This document shows, piece after piece, positions 7,806-17,372 of a stretch of 64,000 bases of DNA. The stretch's first letter is position 1. Each line of letters opens with the position of its first letter. The stretch is from contig NZ_LMCP01000017.1 of assembly GCF_001425625.1 (NCBI RefSeq), forward strand, positions 1 through 64,000. Reading direction: 5' to 3'. Position numbers and translations under genes: made by a program. The DNA is from Mesorhizobium sp. Root102 (lineage in GTDB: Bacteria; Pseudomonadota; Alphaproteobacteria; Rhizobiales; Rhizobiaceae). The notes beneath the pieces are model-generated. The model was not told the origin of the DNA. It saw only the letters and a list, made by a program, of their open reading frames with translations, and did no database searches.

Positions 7806-9806
7806 GTGGCAAAAGCATCAAGGACGCCGGTGCCGGTGAAAGCGGGAGCCAAGGCGGCTCCCAAAGCCGCTGCTGCCACGGTCAAGCCGAAAGCGCCAGT
7901 TGCCAAAGCCGCTGCGGCCAAGCCGAAGGCGGCCACCGTGCCGGTAAAGGCAAGCGCAAAGCCGGCGGCCAAAGCCCCGGCCAAGGCTGCTGCCGGAAAG
8001 ACGGCGTCCACGACAAAGCCTGCCGCCGTCAAGCCGGCGGCGAAGGCAGCAGCGACAAAGGCTCCACCGGCAGCGAAGCCTGCCGAGGCTGCCGCCAAAC
8101 GATTGCCGAAAGCGCTGACGGCGCTGGCGGCGGGCCTGCCGGAAAAGCCGTGGCTCAAGAGCTATCCGAAAAACGTGCCGGCCGAAATCGGTCCCTTGCC
8201 CTATAGCTCGATCGGCGATTTCCTGGTTGGCGCCTGCAAGCAATTTTCCGCGCAGCCGGCCTTCACCTGCATGGACAAGTCCATCAGCTACACCGATGTC
8301 GAGCGGCTGTCGGCGGCCTTCGGCGCCTACCTGCAATCGAAAGGCCTTCAGAAAGGCGCGCGCGTCGCTCTGATGATGCCGAACGTGCTGCAATATCCGG
8401 TAGCGATGATGGCCGTCTTGCGCGCCGGTTATGTCGTGGTGAACATCAATCCGCTCTACACGCCGCGCGAGCTCGAACACCAGCTGAAGGACTCCGGTGC
8501 GCAAGCCATCGTCATCCTGGAGAACTTTGCCAACACCTTGGAGGCGGTGATCGCCAGGACGGCGGTCAAGAATGTGGTGGTCGCCGCGATGGGCGACATG
8601 CTCGGCGGCCTGAAAGGCACCATCGTCAATTTCGTCGTGCGCCGCGTGAAGAAGATGGTGCCGGCCTGGTCGCTGCCCGGCCATATCAAGTTCAACGCCG
8701 CCGTGAAGGCCGGTGCCGGCGCGACCTTCAAGCCGGCCAAGGTGTCAGCCGACGATGTCGCCTTCCTGCAATACACCGGCGGCACCACGGGCGTCTCGAA
8801 AGGCGCCACGCTGCTGCACCGCAACGTGCTCGCCAATGTCGTGCAGAACGCGCAGTGGATGGAGGACGCCTATACGTTCAAGCCGAAACCGGCGCACCCC
8901 AACTTCATCTGCGCGTTGCCGCTCTATCATATCTTCGCGCTGACGGTGAACGCGTTGATGGGCATGCAGCAGGGCGCTCGCAATGTGCTCATTCCCAACC
9001 CGCGCGACATTCCCGGCTTCGTCAAGGAACTGCAGAAATATCCAGTGCACATCTTTCCGGGCCTCAACACGCTGTTCAACGCGCTGCTCAACAATGAGGA
9101 TTTCCGCAAGCTCGACTTCAAGCCGCTGGTGCTGACGCTGGGCGGCGGCATGGCGGTGCAGAAGGGCGTCGCCGAACGCTGGAAGACGCTGACCGGCTGC
9201 CCAGTCACCGAAGGCTACGGCCTCTCGGAAACCTCGCCGGTGGCCACCGCCAACAAATTCACCCCCGGCGATTTCACCGGCACGATCGGCCTGCCGCTGC
9301 CCTCGACGGAGATCGCCATCCGCGACGACGACGGCAACAACCTGCCGCTCGGCGAGGTCGGCGAAATCTGCATCCGGGGACCGCAAGTGATGGCGGGCTA
9401 CTGGAACCGGCCGGATGAAACCGCCAGGGTGATGACCAAGGACGGCTACTTCAAATCCGGCGACATGGGCTTCATGGACGAGCGCGGCTACACCAAGATC
9501 GTCGACCGCAAGAAGGATATGATCCTGGTCTCGGGCTTCAACGTCTATCCGAACGAGCTCGAGGAAGTCGTGGCGATGCATCCTGGCGTGCTCGAAGTGG
9601 CGGCGATCGGCGTGCCGGACGAGCATTCGGGCGAGGTCCCGAAACTGTTCGTAGTCAAGAAGGATCCGGCGCTGACGGCTGAGACGCTGACCGCCTATTG
9701 CCGCGAGAACCTGACCGGCTACAAGCGGCCCAAATACATCGAATTCCGCACCGAGCTGCCGAAGACGCCGGTCGGCAAGATCCTGCGGCGAGCGCTGCGC
9801 GAATGA
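7806..9806 (+). CDS. fadD: Long-chain fatty-acid-CoA ligase with histone H1-like N-terminal tail
   Basis: Activates fatty acids to acyl-CoA (ATP to AMP plus PPi). About 666 residues from a GTG start at 7806, chosen for the GGGAGG site 6 bases upstream. Residues about 2-100 are almost only Lys, Ala, Pro, Val and Thr, resembling histone H1 or AlgP tails. The normal FadD core then begins (PWLKSYPKNVPAEIGPLPY). AMP-binding motif YTGGTTGVSKGA is near residue 322, GYGLSETSP near 470, and GFNVYPNELEEV follows. The catalytic Lys is in KTPVGKILRR at the C-terminus. The next ATG falls inside the core, so the tail is probably translated; a TTG near 8103 would remove it. The downstream methyltransferase overlaps by ATGA. 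Confidence 0.9.
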   Translation: MAKASRTPVPVKAGAKAAPKAAAATVKPKAPVAKAAAAKPKAATVPVKASAKPAAKAPAKAAAGKTASTTKPAAVKPAAKAAATKAPPAAKPAEAAAKRLPKALTALAAGLPEKPWLKSYPKNVPAEIGPLPYSSIGDFLVGACKQFSAQPAFTCMDKSISYTDVERLSAAFGAYLQSKGLQKGARVALMMPNVLQYPVAMMAVLRAGYVVVNINPLYTPRELEHQLKDSGAQAIVILENFANTLEAVIARTAVKNVVVAAMGDMLGGLKGTIVNFVVRRVKKMVPAWSLPGHIKFNAAVKAGAGATFKPAKVSADDVAFLQYTGGTTGVSKGATLLHRNVLANVVQNAQWMEDAYTFKPKPAHPNFICALPLYHIFALTVNALMGMQQGARNVLIPNPRDIPGFVKELQKYPVHIFPGLNTLFNALLNNEDFRKLDFKPLVLTLGGGMAVQKGVAERWKTLTGCPVTEGYGLSETSPVATANKFTPGDFTGTIGLPLPSTEIAIRDDDGNNLPLGEVGEICIRGPQVMAGYWNRPDETARVMTKDGYFKSGDMGFMDERGYTKIVDRKKDMILVSGFNVYPNELEEVVAMHPGVLEVAAIGVPDEHSGEVPKLFVVKKDPALTAETLTAYCRENLTGYKRPKYIEFRTELPKTPVGKILRRALRE

Positions 9807-10516
9807 CGGCAGCCGACGGCCCGCAGGCCGTACACGCACATTGTCGTCCTGATCCGACAGAATTCATCAGGGCGAACATGCGCCTCGCCCCGGCGCCGTC
9901 GCTCCCCGAGATCCGGCTATACACGCCGCATCCGGCCAGCGGCTTGAGGCGGCTTATCGATCCGCGCCAATACGCCGACGATGAGATGGACGATGATGGA
10001 CCTGAGCCGCAGCCGCCTTACTGGGCCTATGTGTGGGCCGGCGGCGCGGTGCTTGCGCGCCACATCCTGGATCACCCGCAAACGGTGGCCGGTCGCCGCG
10101 TGCTCGACCTTGGCGCCGGTTCCGGCCTTGTCGGCATTGCCGCCGCCAAGGCTGGGGCGCGCGAAGTCATCGCCGCCGAGATCGACCGCAACGGCGTTGC
10201 CGCTCTCGCTCTCAACGCGGCGGCCAACGGCGTCGCCATCACCGTGATCGGAGACGATATCACCAGGGGTTCACCACTCGCGGTCGACCTCGTGCTTGCC
10301 GGCGATGTCTTCTATGGACAGGACGTCGCCGAGCGCGTCATGCCTTTTCTCGAACGCTGCCTGAAAGCCGGCATCGAGGTCCTGGTCGGCGACCCCGGCC
10401 GCGCCTATCTGCCACGATCACGGCTGCGCTTGCTCGCCGAATACAAGGTGCCGGATTTCGGCCAGGCGAAAGACAGCGCGCTGGAGCCGAGCGGTGTCTT
10501 TCGTTTCGAAGGCTGA
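9803..10516 (+). CDS. Class I methyltransferase, ETF-beta lysine methyltransferase-like (COG3897 type)
   Basis: SAM-dependent methyltransferase of 237 residues, starting with the ATG that overlaps the fadD TGA (ATGA). Motif I is VLDLGAGSGLVGIA. Upstream is the block PPYWAYVWAGGAVLARHI, and after motif II comes AGDVFYG, which together mark the family often annotated as nicotinamide N-methyltransferase-like. That family includes the bacterial ETF-beta lysine methyltransferase characterised from Agrobacterium. The N-terminal EFIRANMRLAP followed by LPEIRLY also fits. ETF takes electrons from acyl-CoA dehydrogenases, so coupling to an acyl-CoA ligase makes sense. The true substrate is inferred. 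Confidence 0.82.
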   Translation: MTAADGPQAVHAHCRPDPTEFIRANMRLAPAPSLPEIRLYTPHPASGLRRLIDPRQYADDEMDDDGPEPQPPYWAYVWAGGAVLARHILDHPQTVAGRRVLDLGAGSGLVGIAAAKAGAREVIAAEIDRNGVAALALNAAANGVAITVIGDDITRGSPLAVDLVLAGDVFYGQDVAERVMPFLERCLKAGIEVLVGDPGRAYLPRSRLRLLAEYKVPDFGQAKDSALEPSGVFRFEG

Positions 10517-10542
10517 CGAGGCGCCCGCATCTACCGACGAGA

Positions 10543-11274
10543 TCAGATCGTCTCCTTGACCCGTGCCGAGAGGAAGTCGGGCAGATCGGCGACCGAATCA
10601 AGAACAACGTCGGCGATGCCGGCCAGCGATTCGCGGTTGCCGGTGCCGGAGAGCACGCCAACCGCCAGCCCACAGCCGCCGGCCCGCGCCATTTCGAGGT
10701 CGTGGCGGTTGTCTCCGACCATGGCAATCTCCGCCGGTCTAAGGCCGGTGAGGTCGCTGAAGGCCAGGATCGTGTCGGGCGCAGGCTTCGGATTGGCCAC
10801 CGCGTCGTAGCCATAGGCAGCGTCGAACAGCTGGGCCACGCCAAGCGTGACCAGCGTCTTTTCCGCGCCGCTGGTGGAATCGTTGGTGGCGACGCCAAGC
10901 CGGTAGGACTTCCTGTGCAACGCTGTCAGCGTGTCGACGATGCCGGGCAGCGCCACCGCCATCGCCGAGCCCTGCATCGAGGTGATCTCGTTGAAGCGGG
11001 CAACCGCAAGCATCTGATCCTCTTCGGACAGGCGCGGGAACCACAATTCGACGACGTCGAGATTGGTGCCGGACGCGAAGATGGAATCCGGCTTGAAACG
11101 CTTGTTGGCGAAATCGAAGCCGGCAGCCGCCAGCAACCTGTCGGCTTTCCAGCGGTCGCCTTCGGACGCATCCATGGCCATGAAATCGGCAATGCTGAGC
11201 CAGGTCGCGTTGAAGTCGACAAGTGTCCCGTCCTTGTCGAACAATATTCCCTTGATGTCTGCCAAGCTTTTCAC
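10543..11274 (-). CDS. HAD-superfamily phosphatase, phosphoglycolate phosphatase-like
   Basis: About 243 residues. The HAD nucleophile motif is DKDGTLVD near residue 13, motif II is ATND, and the C-terminal acidic motif is [14 protein letters not shown] helical cap sits between motifs I and II. The GTG start at 11274 overlaps the pgi stop (GTGA), so the two genes are co-translated. A longer open frame to 11406 merely overlaps pgi. Phosphoglycolate or another small sugar phosphate is the likely substrate; sequence alone does not settle it. Confidence 0.82.
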   Translation of the reverse strand: MKSLADIKGILFDKDGTLVDFNATWLSIADFMAMDASEGDRWKADRLLAAAGFDFANKRFKPDSIFASGTNLDVVELWFPRLSEEDQMLAVARFNEITSMQGSAMAVALPGIVDTLTALHRKSYRLGVATNDSTSGAEKTLVTLGVAQLFDAAYGYDAVANPKPAPDTILAFSDLTGLRPAEIAMVGDNRHDLEMARAGGCGLAVGVLSGTGNRESLAGIADVVLDSVADLPDFLSARVKETI

Positions 11275-12914
11275 TCCGAGCCACGCAAATGGTGGATGAA
11301 TCCCACAAGACCAGCGGTCGATGAATCCCGGTTGGCGGCACTTTCCTTGCCCTCCACGACAGGCAAAAGGCCGGTGGCCAGTTCCTTGCCGAGCTCGACG
11401 CCCCATTGGTCGAAGGAGTTGATGTTGAAAAGCGTGCCCTCGACGAAGACGCGGTGCTCGTAGAGCGCGATCAGCCGGCCGAAGGTGCGCGGGTCGAGTT
11501 TGCGGTAGAGGATGGTCACCGAGGGCCGGTTGCCGGAGAAGACGCGGTGTGGGGCTATTTTGTCGACCTCGGCCGGCTTCATGCCCTTGGCCAGCATCTG
11601 GGCGCGCGCCTCCTCCAGCGTGCGGCCCTTCATCAGCGCTTCCGACTGCGCCAGGCAGTTGGCGAGCAGCAGATCATGCTGGTGCTTGAGATCGGGCTCG
11701 TGGCCGACGGCCGCGGCGAGGAACTCGACCGGAATGAAATCGGTGCCCTGGTGCAGCAGCTGGAAGAAGGCATGCTGGCCGTTGGTGCCGGGCTCGCCCC
11801 AGACCAGCGGTCCGGTCGGCGTCGCCGCAGCCGTGCCTTCGAGGGTGACGCTCTTGCCGTTCGATTCCATGTCGAGTTGCTGCAGATAGGCAGGCAGCCT
11901 GGACAGGCGCTGGTCATAAGGGATGACGGCGCGCGCTGGATACCCGCAGATCACGCGATGCCACCAGCCGACCAGCCCCAGCAGCGCCGGCAGATTCTCC
12001 TTTACGGGCGCGGTGCGGAAATGCTCGTCCATCTCGTGCGCACCATCGAGGAAAGCACGAAAATTCCTCGGGCCGATGGCGATCATCACCGGCAAGCCGA
12101 TCGCGCCCCAGACCGAATAGCGCCCGCCTACCCAGTCCCAGAAACCGAAGACGCGATCCCGCTCAATGCCGAACTTCGCCACCAGGTCGAGCGCGGTCGA
12201 GACAGCGGCGAAATGCTTGCCGACCGCTTCCTTGCCGAGCGCCTTCTGCACCCAGTCACGCGCCGTCTGCGCATTGGTCATCGTCTCGACGGTGGTGAAG
12301 GTCTTGGAGGCGATGATGAAAAGCGTGGTTTCGGCGGACAGCCCCTTCAGCGTGTCGTGGATATGGGCGCCGTCGATGTTGGAGACGTAATGCGCGCGCG
12401 GCCCGTCATGATAGGGCGCCAGCGCCAGTGTCGCCATGGCCGGGCCGAGATCGGAACCGCCGATGCCGATGTTGACGATGTCGGTGATCTTTTTGCCGGT
12501 GGCGCCAGCCGCCTTGCCGGAACGCACGGCATCTGCAAAGGCACCCATGGCATCGAGCACGGCAATAACGTCCGCCTTGACGTCCTGGCCATCGACGGTG
12601 ACGCCCTTGCCGGTCAGGTTGCGCAGTGCCGTGTGCAGCACGGCGCGGTCCTCGGTGACATTGATCTTCTTGCCGGCGAACATGGCGGCGCGGCGGCCTT
12701 CGAGATCCGCCGCCTCGGCGAGCTTTTCCAGCAGATCCATGGTGGTCGTGTCGACCGCGCATTTCGACCAGTCGAGCAGAAGGTCACCGTCGGTGGCGGA
12801 GAATGTCACGAATCGCTTGGGATCGGCGGCGAAGGCCTGGCGCATGCTGGCGGGCGCCGCGGCGCGATGATCGCGCAACGCGGCGAGCTGATTTTGAAAG
12901 GACGATTGATCCAC
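11271..12914 (-). CDS. pgi: Glucose-6-phosphate isomerase
   Basis: Interconverts glucose-6-phosphate and fructose-6-phosphate, in the cytoplasm. About 547 residues from a GTG start at 12914, the typical proteobacterial length. Signatures include [11 protein letters not shown], the sugar-binding [26 protein letters not shown], and the catalytic-region segments LDMESNGK and [18 protein letters not shown]. The C-terminal [11 protein letters not shown] is canonical. The longer frame to 13028 adds non-homologous residues. Confidence 0.95.
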   Translation of the reverse strand: MDQSSFQNQLAALRDHRAAAPASMRQAFAADPKRFVTFSATDGDLLLDWSKCAVDTTTMDLLEKLAEAADLEGRRAAMFAGKKINVTEDRAVLHTALRNLTGKGVTVDGQDVKADVIAVLDAMGAFADAVRSGKAAGATGKKITDIVNIGIGGSDLGPAMATLALAPYHDGPRAHYVSNIDGAHIHDTLKGLSAETTLFIIASKTFTTVETMTNAQTARDWVQKALGKEAVGKHFAAVSTALDLVAKFGIERDRVFGFWDWVGGRYSVWGAIGLPVMIAIGPRNFRAFLDGAHEMDEHFRTAPVKENLPALLGLVGWWHRVICGYPARAVIPYDQRLSRLPAYLQQLDMESNGKSVTLEGTAAATPTGPLVWGEPGTNGQHAFFQLLHQGTDFIPVEFLAAAVGHEPDLKHQHDLLLANCLAQSEALMKGRTLEEARAQMLAKGMKPAEVDKIAPHRVFSGNRPSVTILYRKLDPRTFGRLIALYEHRVFVEGTLFNINSFDQWGVELGKELATGLLPVVEGKESAANRDSSTAGLVGFIHHLRGSE

Positions 12915-13191
12915 TGCCGAACTCCGAAACCTCGAGCCATCATTACGGACCGGATGTTTCCGGCGCGTGTCGTCGCGACAATCTATTGAGCCGAATTCCA
13001 CTCGTTTCAATGCGCAGCGATGACGCATGGAGTCACGCAGCTATGCCGCAGCGCAGCATCAAAATGGCGTGAAGGATCACTGGCATAAATCCCAACGATC
13101 AGAAAAATTGATTGGCGCAACCCCTTGTGCCACGGTTACGTTCGGCTGGTCCAGCCAAGCGAAAAAGGCTGGCCATCGAGGAACATCTTCC

Positions 13192-14685
13192 ATGCCACAG
13201 CGTAACGACACGGCCATATGGTCCGGCCTGTTCCGGATTTCGGCGGAATCGGGCCAGACCCTGCAGGCGCAGATCCGCCAAGCCATCGTGGCCGCCATTC
13301 TCGACCGCCAGATCGCCGCTTCGATGCCGCTTCCTTCCTGCCGGATCCTGGCCGAGAAACTCGGCGTTGCGCGCGGAACCGTCGTGCTGGCCTTCCAGCA
13401 GCTTGTCGACCAGGGTTTCCTGGTGGCACGCGAGCGGCGTGGCCATTTCGTCAATCCCGATGTGCTGGCGACGCCGGCCAAGCCGCACCAGAAGGCACCC
13501 GACCAGGCCAATGAGATCGACTGGAAGGCACGCCGCAAGATCGCCGCCAGCGACATGCCGCCGCCGGCCAAGCACGAGAACTGGATCAAGTCGTCCTACC
13601 CCTTCGTCTACGGCCAGTTCGATCCGGCGCTGTTCCCGACCGCCGAGTGGCGCGAGTGCAACCGCATGGCACTTGCCGTGCTCGAGATCCGCAACTGGGC
13701 GTCCGACATGGTTGACCGCGACGATCCGTTGCTGATCGAGCAGATCCAGGCGCGGCTGTTGCCGCGGCGCGGGATTTTCGCCAATCCCGACGAGATCATC
13801 GTCACGCTGGGTGCCCAGAATGCGCTCTATATGCTGGCGACGCTGCTGATGGCCAAGGGCTCGAAGGTGGCGATGGAGGACCCCGGCTACCCCGACGCCC
13901 GCTCGATCTTCCGCCTTGCCGGCGCCGAGATACAGCCGGTGCCGGTCGACCAGTCCGGCATCGTAACCGCTTCTATTCCCAACGATTCCGGTTTCGTCTT
14001 CGTCACGCCCAGCCACCATTGCCCGACCATGGTGCCGTTGTCGGCGGAACGGCGGCAGGATCTTCTAGCGCGGGCCAACCGCTACAACCAGATCATCATC
14101 GAGGACGGTTATGACAGCCAGCTTCTCGACGAAGCACCGCAGCAGGCGTTGAAGAGCCTCGATCGTTCCGGCCGCGTCGTCTATGTCGGCTCGATGTCGA
14201 AGACGCTGGCTCCGGGCCTGCGGCTCGGCTACATCGTCGCTTCCGCTGGCCTAATCTCCGAACTCAGGGCGTTGCGCCGCTTCATGCTGCGTCATCCGCC
14301 GGCCAACAACCAGCGCGCCGTCGCGCTGTTCCTGTCGCTCGGCCATCACGAGGCGCTGGTGCGGCGGCTGTCGTCGGCCTTCGACGAGCGGCGCAAGCGG
14401 CTGGTCCATGCGATTTCCGCTTTCCTGCCGGAATGGCGCTCGACCGATTCGGCCGGCGGCACGTCGCTGTGGCTCGAAGGGCCGCGCGGCACCGATGCGC
14501 GCGGCCTGGCCGAGGCAGCAGCCTCGCGCAGCGTCATCATAGAACCGGGCGACCGTTTCTTCGATCGCACTGAAAAACCTTCGCGTTTCATGCGGCTGGG
14601 CATCTCGTCGATCGCGCTGCAGCACATCGAGCCAGGCATCCGCGAACTGGCTACCGCAGCCGGACGCAGGCCCGCGGCTGCCTGA
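13192..14685 (+). CDS. MocR-type regulator (GntR HTH plus aminotransferase-like domain)
   Basis: About 497 residues. The N-terminal GntR winged helix (residues about 20-85, including ILAEKLGVARGTVVLAFQQLVDQGFL) is fused to a fold-type I PLP domain. The PLP lysine is in GSMSKTLAPGLRLGY, and the domain includes the VTLGAQNALYMLATLL region and EDGYDS. Such proteins sense amino compounds or PLP and usually regulate the adjacent gene. The next gene, 190 bases downstream on the same strand, is an MttB-family methyltransferase, so a role in methylated-amine control is inferred. The start at 13192 gives the normal MocR N-terminus; the longer frame to 13027 is rejected. Confidence 0.9.
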   Translation: MPQRNDTAIWSGLFRISAESGQTLQAQIRQAIVAAILDRQIAASMPLPSCRILAEKLGVARGTVVLAFQQLVDQGFLVARERRGHFVNPDVLATPAKPHQKAPDQANEIDWKARRKIAASDMPPPAKHENWIKSSYPFVYGQFDPALFPTAEWRECNRMALAVLEIRNWASDMVDRDDPLLIEQIQARLLPRRGIFANPDEIIVTLGAQNALYMLATLLMAKGSKVAMEDPGYPDARSIFRLAGAEIQPVPVDQSGIVTASIPNDSGFVFVTPSHHCPTMVPLSAERRQDLLARANRYNQIIIEDGYDSQLLDEAPQQALKSLDRSGRVVYVGSMSKTLAPGLRLGYIVASAGLISELRALRRFMLRHPPANNQRAVALFLSLGHHEALVRRLSSAFDERRKRLVHAISAFLPEWRSTDSAGGTSLWLEGPRGTDARGLAEAAASRSVIIEPGDRFFDRTEKPSRFMRLGISSIALQHIEPGIRELATAAGRRPAAA

Positions 14686-14875
14686 TCCATCGCCTTCCCC
14701 TTGGACGAGCCGCGCGAGCGTGGCTCCGTCCTTTAGCCCTCTGGCATATGCAACCGGACCGGCTGGCCCCTAGGCTGTGCCAATGCCGGCGGCATAGTCG
14801 GGGGCATAAGGGGAAGAAGCAGCCGATGGTGGACCAACCGCCGCGCTCTGCTTCTCAGAAAGGCGGAGTGTCTCC

Positions 14876-16462
14876 ATGTCGGCTCTTGAAAAGCAGGAAG
14901 CGGCGGCGGATCAGCGTTCGCGCCGCTCCGGCGGGCGCGAAGCGCGCCGCGCCATGCGGGCAGCCCCATTGGCCGACGACATCAAGCCGGTGCGTGCCGG
15001 CCTCGAAGGCGGCAGCTATGGACCGCTGACCCGGAACGACCAGGAACGCATCCACGAAGCGGTGCTGACGCTCCTGGAAACGGTTGGCTTTGCCAATGCC
15101 ATTCCCTCCTGCATCGAAGCCTTGACCGAGGCCGGCGCCAGCTATGGCGACGATGGCCGCATCTGCTTCCCCCGGGCGCTCGTGCTCGACACGATCAAGA
15201 AAGCGGCGCGGCATTTCACCCTGCACGGCCAGGATCCCAAGCACGACATGCTGATCAAGGGCAAGCGCGTGCACTACGGCACGGCGGGTGCCGCCGTGCA
15301 TCTGGTCGATGTCGAAAAGCGCGAATACCGCGAGTCGCTGCTGCAAGACATCTATGACGCTGCCCGCCTCGTCGAAGGGCTCGACAACATCCATTTCTTC
15401 CAGCGGCCGATGGTGCCGCGCGACATTCCCGATCCGCTCGAAATGGACTTCAACACGCTCTATGCCTGCGTGATGGGCACGTCCAAGCATGTCGGCACCT
15501 CGTTCACCGTGCGCGAGAACGTGCAGCCGGCGCTCGAAATGCTCTATGCGATCGCCGGCGGCGAGGAGAATTTCCGCGCCCGGCCGTTCGTGTCGAATTC
15601 CAACTGCTTCGTCGTGCCGCCGATGAAGTTCGCCGAGGACGCCTGCGGCGTGCTCGAGGCCTGCGTCGAGGGCGGCATCCCGATCCTCCTGCTTTCGGCC
15701 GGCCAGGCAGGCGCCACGGCGCCGGCGGCGATTGCCGGTGCCGTGGTGCAGGCAGTGGCCGAAGTGCTGGCCGGTCTGGTCTATGTCAACGCCATCAAGC
15801 CGGGCCATCCGGCGATCTTCGGCACCTGGCCTTTCGTTTCGGATCTGCGCACCGGCGCCATGTCTGGCGGTTCGGCCGAGCAGGCAGTGCTGACCGCGGC
15901 CTGCGCGCAGATGGCGCAATTCTACGATCTGCCGGGCGGCTCTGCCGCGGGCATGACGGATTCGAAACTGCCCGACATCCAGTCCGGCTACGAAAAGGGC
16001 ATCACCGATGTGATGGCCGGCCTCGCCGGGCTCAATCTTGTCTATGAGTCGGCCGGCATGCATGCCTCGCTGCTCGGCTTCTGCCTGGAAAGCCTGATCA
16101 TCGACAACGACATGCTCGGCCACTGCCTGCGCTGCGTGCGCGGCATCGAGGTGACGGACGAGGCGCTGTCGATCGACACCATCGCCGATGTCTGCCTGAA
16201 GGGTCCGGGACACTATCTCGGCAATGAACAGACGCTGCGGCTGATGCAGACGGAGTATTTTTATCCCGCCGTCGGCGACCGCTTTTCGCCCAAGGAATGG
16301 AACGAAAAGGGCCGACCCGACATCTTGCAGCGGGCAATCATCGAGAAGAAACGCGTGCTTGCCGAGCGCTTTCCGCGCCATGTGCCGAAGCTGATCGACG
16401 ACAGACTGCGCGCCCGCTTTGGCGAGATGATCAAGCTGACTCGCGGCAGCATGGGCGGATAA
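14876..16462 (+). CDS. Trimethylamine methyltransferase family (MttB/COG5598) protein without pyrrolysine
   Basis: 528 residues, a TIM-barrel methyltransferase of the MttB superfamily. The family pattern is clear from GPLTRNDQERIHEAVLTLLE through HYGTAGAAVHLVD, ALEMLYAIAGGEENFRARPF and SGGSAEQAVLTAACAQMAQFYDLPGGSAAGMTDSKLPD. There is no in-frame amber codon, so this is the pyrrolysine-free branch whose characterised members demethylate quaternary amines such as glycine betaine or proline betaine onto a corrinoid protein. No corrinoid protein or reactivase lies nearby. The N-terminus has an unusual charged extension rich in Arg and Ala. The upstream MocR gene is a likely regulator. The substrate is unknown. 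Confidence 0.88.
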   Translation: MSALEKQEAAADQRSRRSGGREARRAMRAAPLADDIKPVRAGLEGGSYGPLTRNDQERIHEAVLTLLETVGFANAIPSCIEALTEAGASYGDDGRICFPRALVLDTIKKAARHFTLHGQDPKHDMLIKGKRVHYGTAGAAVHLVDVEKREYRESLLQDIYDAARLVEGLDNIHFFQRPMVPRDIPDPLEMDFNTLYACVMGTSKHVGTSFTVRENVQPALEMLYAIAGGEENFRARPFVSNSNCFVVPPMKFAEDACGVLEACVEGGIPILLLSAGQAGATAPAAIAGAVVQAVAEVLAGLVYVNAIKPGHPAIFGTWPFVSDLRTGAMSGGSAEQAVLTAACAQMAQFYDLPGGSAAGMTDSKLPDIQSGYEKGITDVMAGLAGLNLVYESAGMHASLLGFCLESLIIDNDMLGHCLRCVRGIEVTDEALSIDTIADVCLKGPGHYLGNEQTLRLMQTEYFYPAVGDRFSPKEWNEKGRPDILQRAIIEKKRVLAERFPRHVPKLIDDRLRARFGEMIKLTRGSMGG

Positions 16463-16481
16463 GGAACGCTCGCCGGAACAG

Positions 16482-16880
16482 TTATTCGGCGCTCAGCCCG
16501 TAGCGCTCCACGACCTCGGCATTGATCAGTTTGGCGTGCAACGCCATCAGCACGATTTGCGCATCGAAACTGTCGCCGGCCTGCACCGCGGCCTCGATCC
16601 GGCGCTCTACGTCCTGACGCTGCTGCAAGCCATGGGAGCTTTCGAAGGTTTCGGGTCCGGCGATGCAATAGCTGAACAGCCGCGCCACCTCTGCATAGGC
16701 TGGGGTGGGCGACTCGTCGGACCAGTGATCCTTCATCAGATTGACGATGGTGAGTTTCACCCCCTCCGGCACGAGGGCGGGGTGAAGGTCGGCGCCACGC
16801 AATGCAGCGTCGAGCTGTCTCAAGTCGCCCGAGCGGCCGAACATTCCAAGGAAGCCGAGGGAAGAGCGCCGTCCCGCCAT
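16482..16880 (-). CDS. Conserved-looking hypothetical protein
   Basis: 132 residues from the ATG at 16880 (MAGRRSSLGFLGMFG), soluble and mostly helical in appearance, with no signal peptide or membrane segment. I do not recognise a family. Composition and codon use match neighbouring genes. It sits tail-to-tail with the MttB homologue and 81 bases beyond the start-distal end of a VOC gene on the same strand. A longer frame reaches 16955, but its extra residues look non-coding. Confidence 0.6.
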   Translation of the reverse strand: MAGRRSSLGFLGMFGRSGDLRQLDAALRGADLHPALVPEGVKLTIVNLMKDHWSDESPTPAYAEVARLFSYCIAGPETFESSHGLQQRQDVERRIEAAVQAGDSFDAQIVLMALHAKLINAEVVERYGLSAE

Positions 16881-16961
16881 GATGTTCCGATCCGTTCGAC
16901 CCAATTGGTGCGTGTCGCCCAAAAGTGGCACCGGTTTCGAGGCCGCGACATGCAAAAAGTC

Positions 16962-17345
16962 CTACCTGCGCGCCGACTCGAACAGCTCCACCAGATTACC
17001 GGAAGGATCCTGCAACAGGATCTGGCTGCCGCCCATGCCCTTGACGATATCGTTCCTGAAACTTTGACCCGCATGCCTCAGGGCGGCAACGAGAGCTTCC
17101 AGGTCCTTGACCTCGATCTGGATGCGGTTCCAGCCGCCGGGCTCAGGCCGACTCCCGTCGGGCATCGGTTGCGATCCGCCGCCCGGTCCCCCCACCGCGT
17201 TGAGCAGGAGCCGCAGATTGCCCTTCGCCAGCATGGCAAAGGACGGCGCCGGATGCAGCGCGACGGCGAAGCCGAGATGTCCGCTGTAGAAAGCTATGGC
17301 CTCGTCGACGTCATTCACGATGTAGCGGACACTTACAGTTTCCAT
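16962..17345 (-). CDS. VOC (glyoxalase/bleomycin resistance) family protein
   Basis: 127 residues with the two-repeat VOC fold: METVSVRYIVNDVDEAIAFYSGHLGFAV at the N-terminus and the closing ILLQDPSGNLVELFE. Metal ligands expected of the family (His or Gln in the first strand, Glu near the end) are only partly visible: Glu is present in LVELFE, but no His is seen in the first strand. Substrate unknown. The start ATG is at 17343-17345. Confidence 0.85.
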   Translation of the reverse strand: METVSVRYIVNDVDEAIAFYSGHLGFAVALHPAPSFAMLAKGNLRLLLNAVGGPGGGSQPMPDGSRPEPGGWNRIQIEVKDLEALVAALRHAGQSFRNDIVKGMGGSQILLQDPSGNLVELFESARR

Positions 17346-17372
17346 TGTCTCCTCCCGTACTGTCCCACGCCA

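Noticed and set aside
14686..14875. Cobalamin or glycine riboswitch upstream of the MttB homologue
   Set aside because: The 190-base gap lacks the B12-box and the glycine aptamer core; only the promoter and ribosome binding site are likely.
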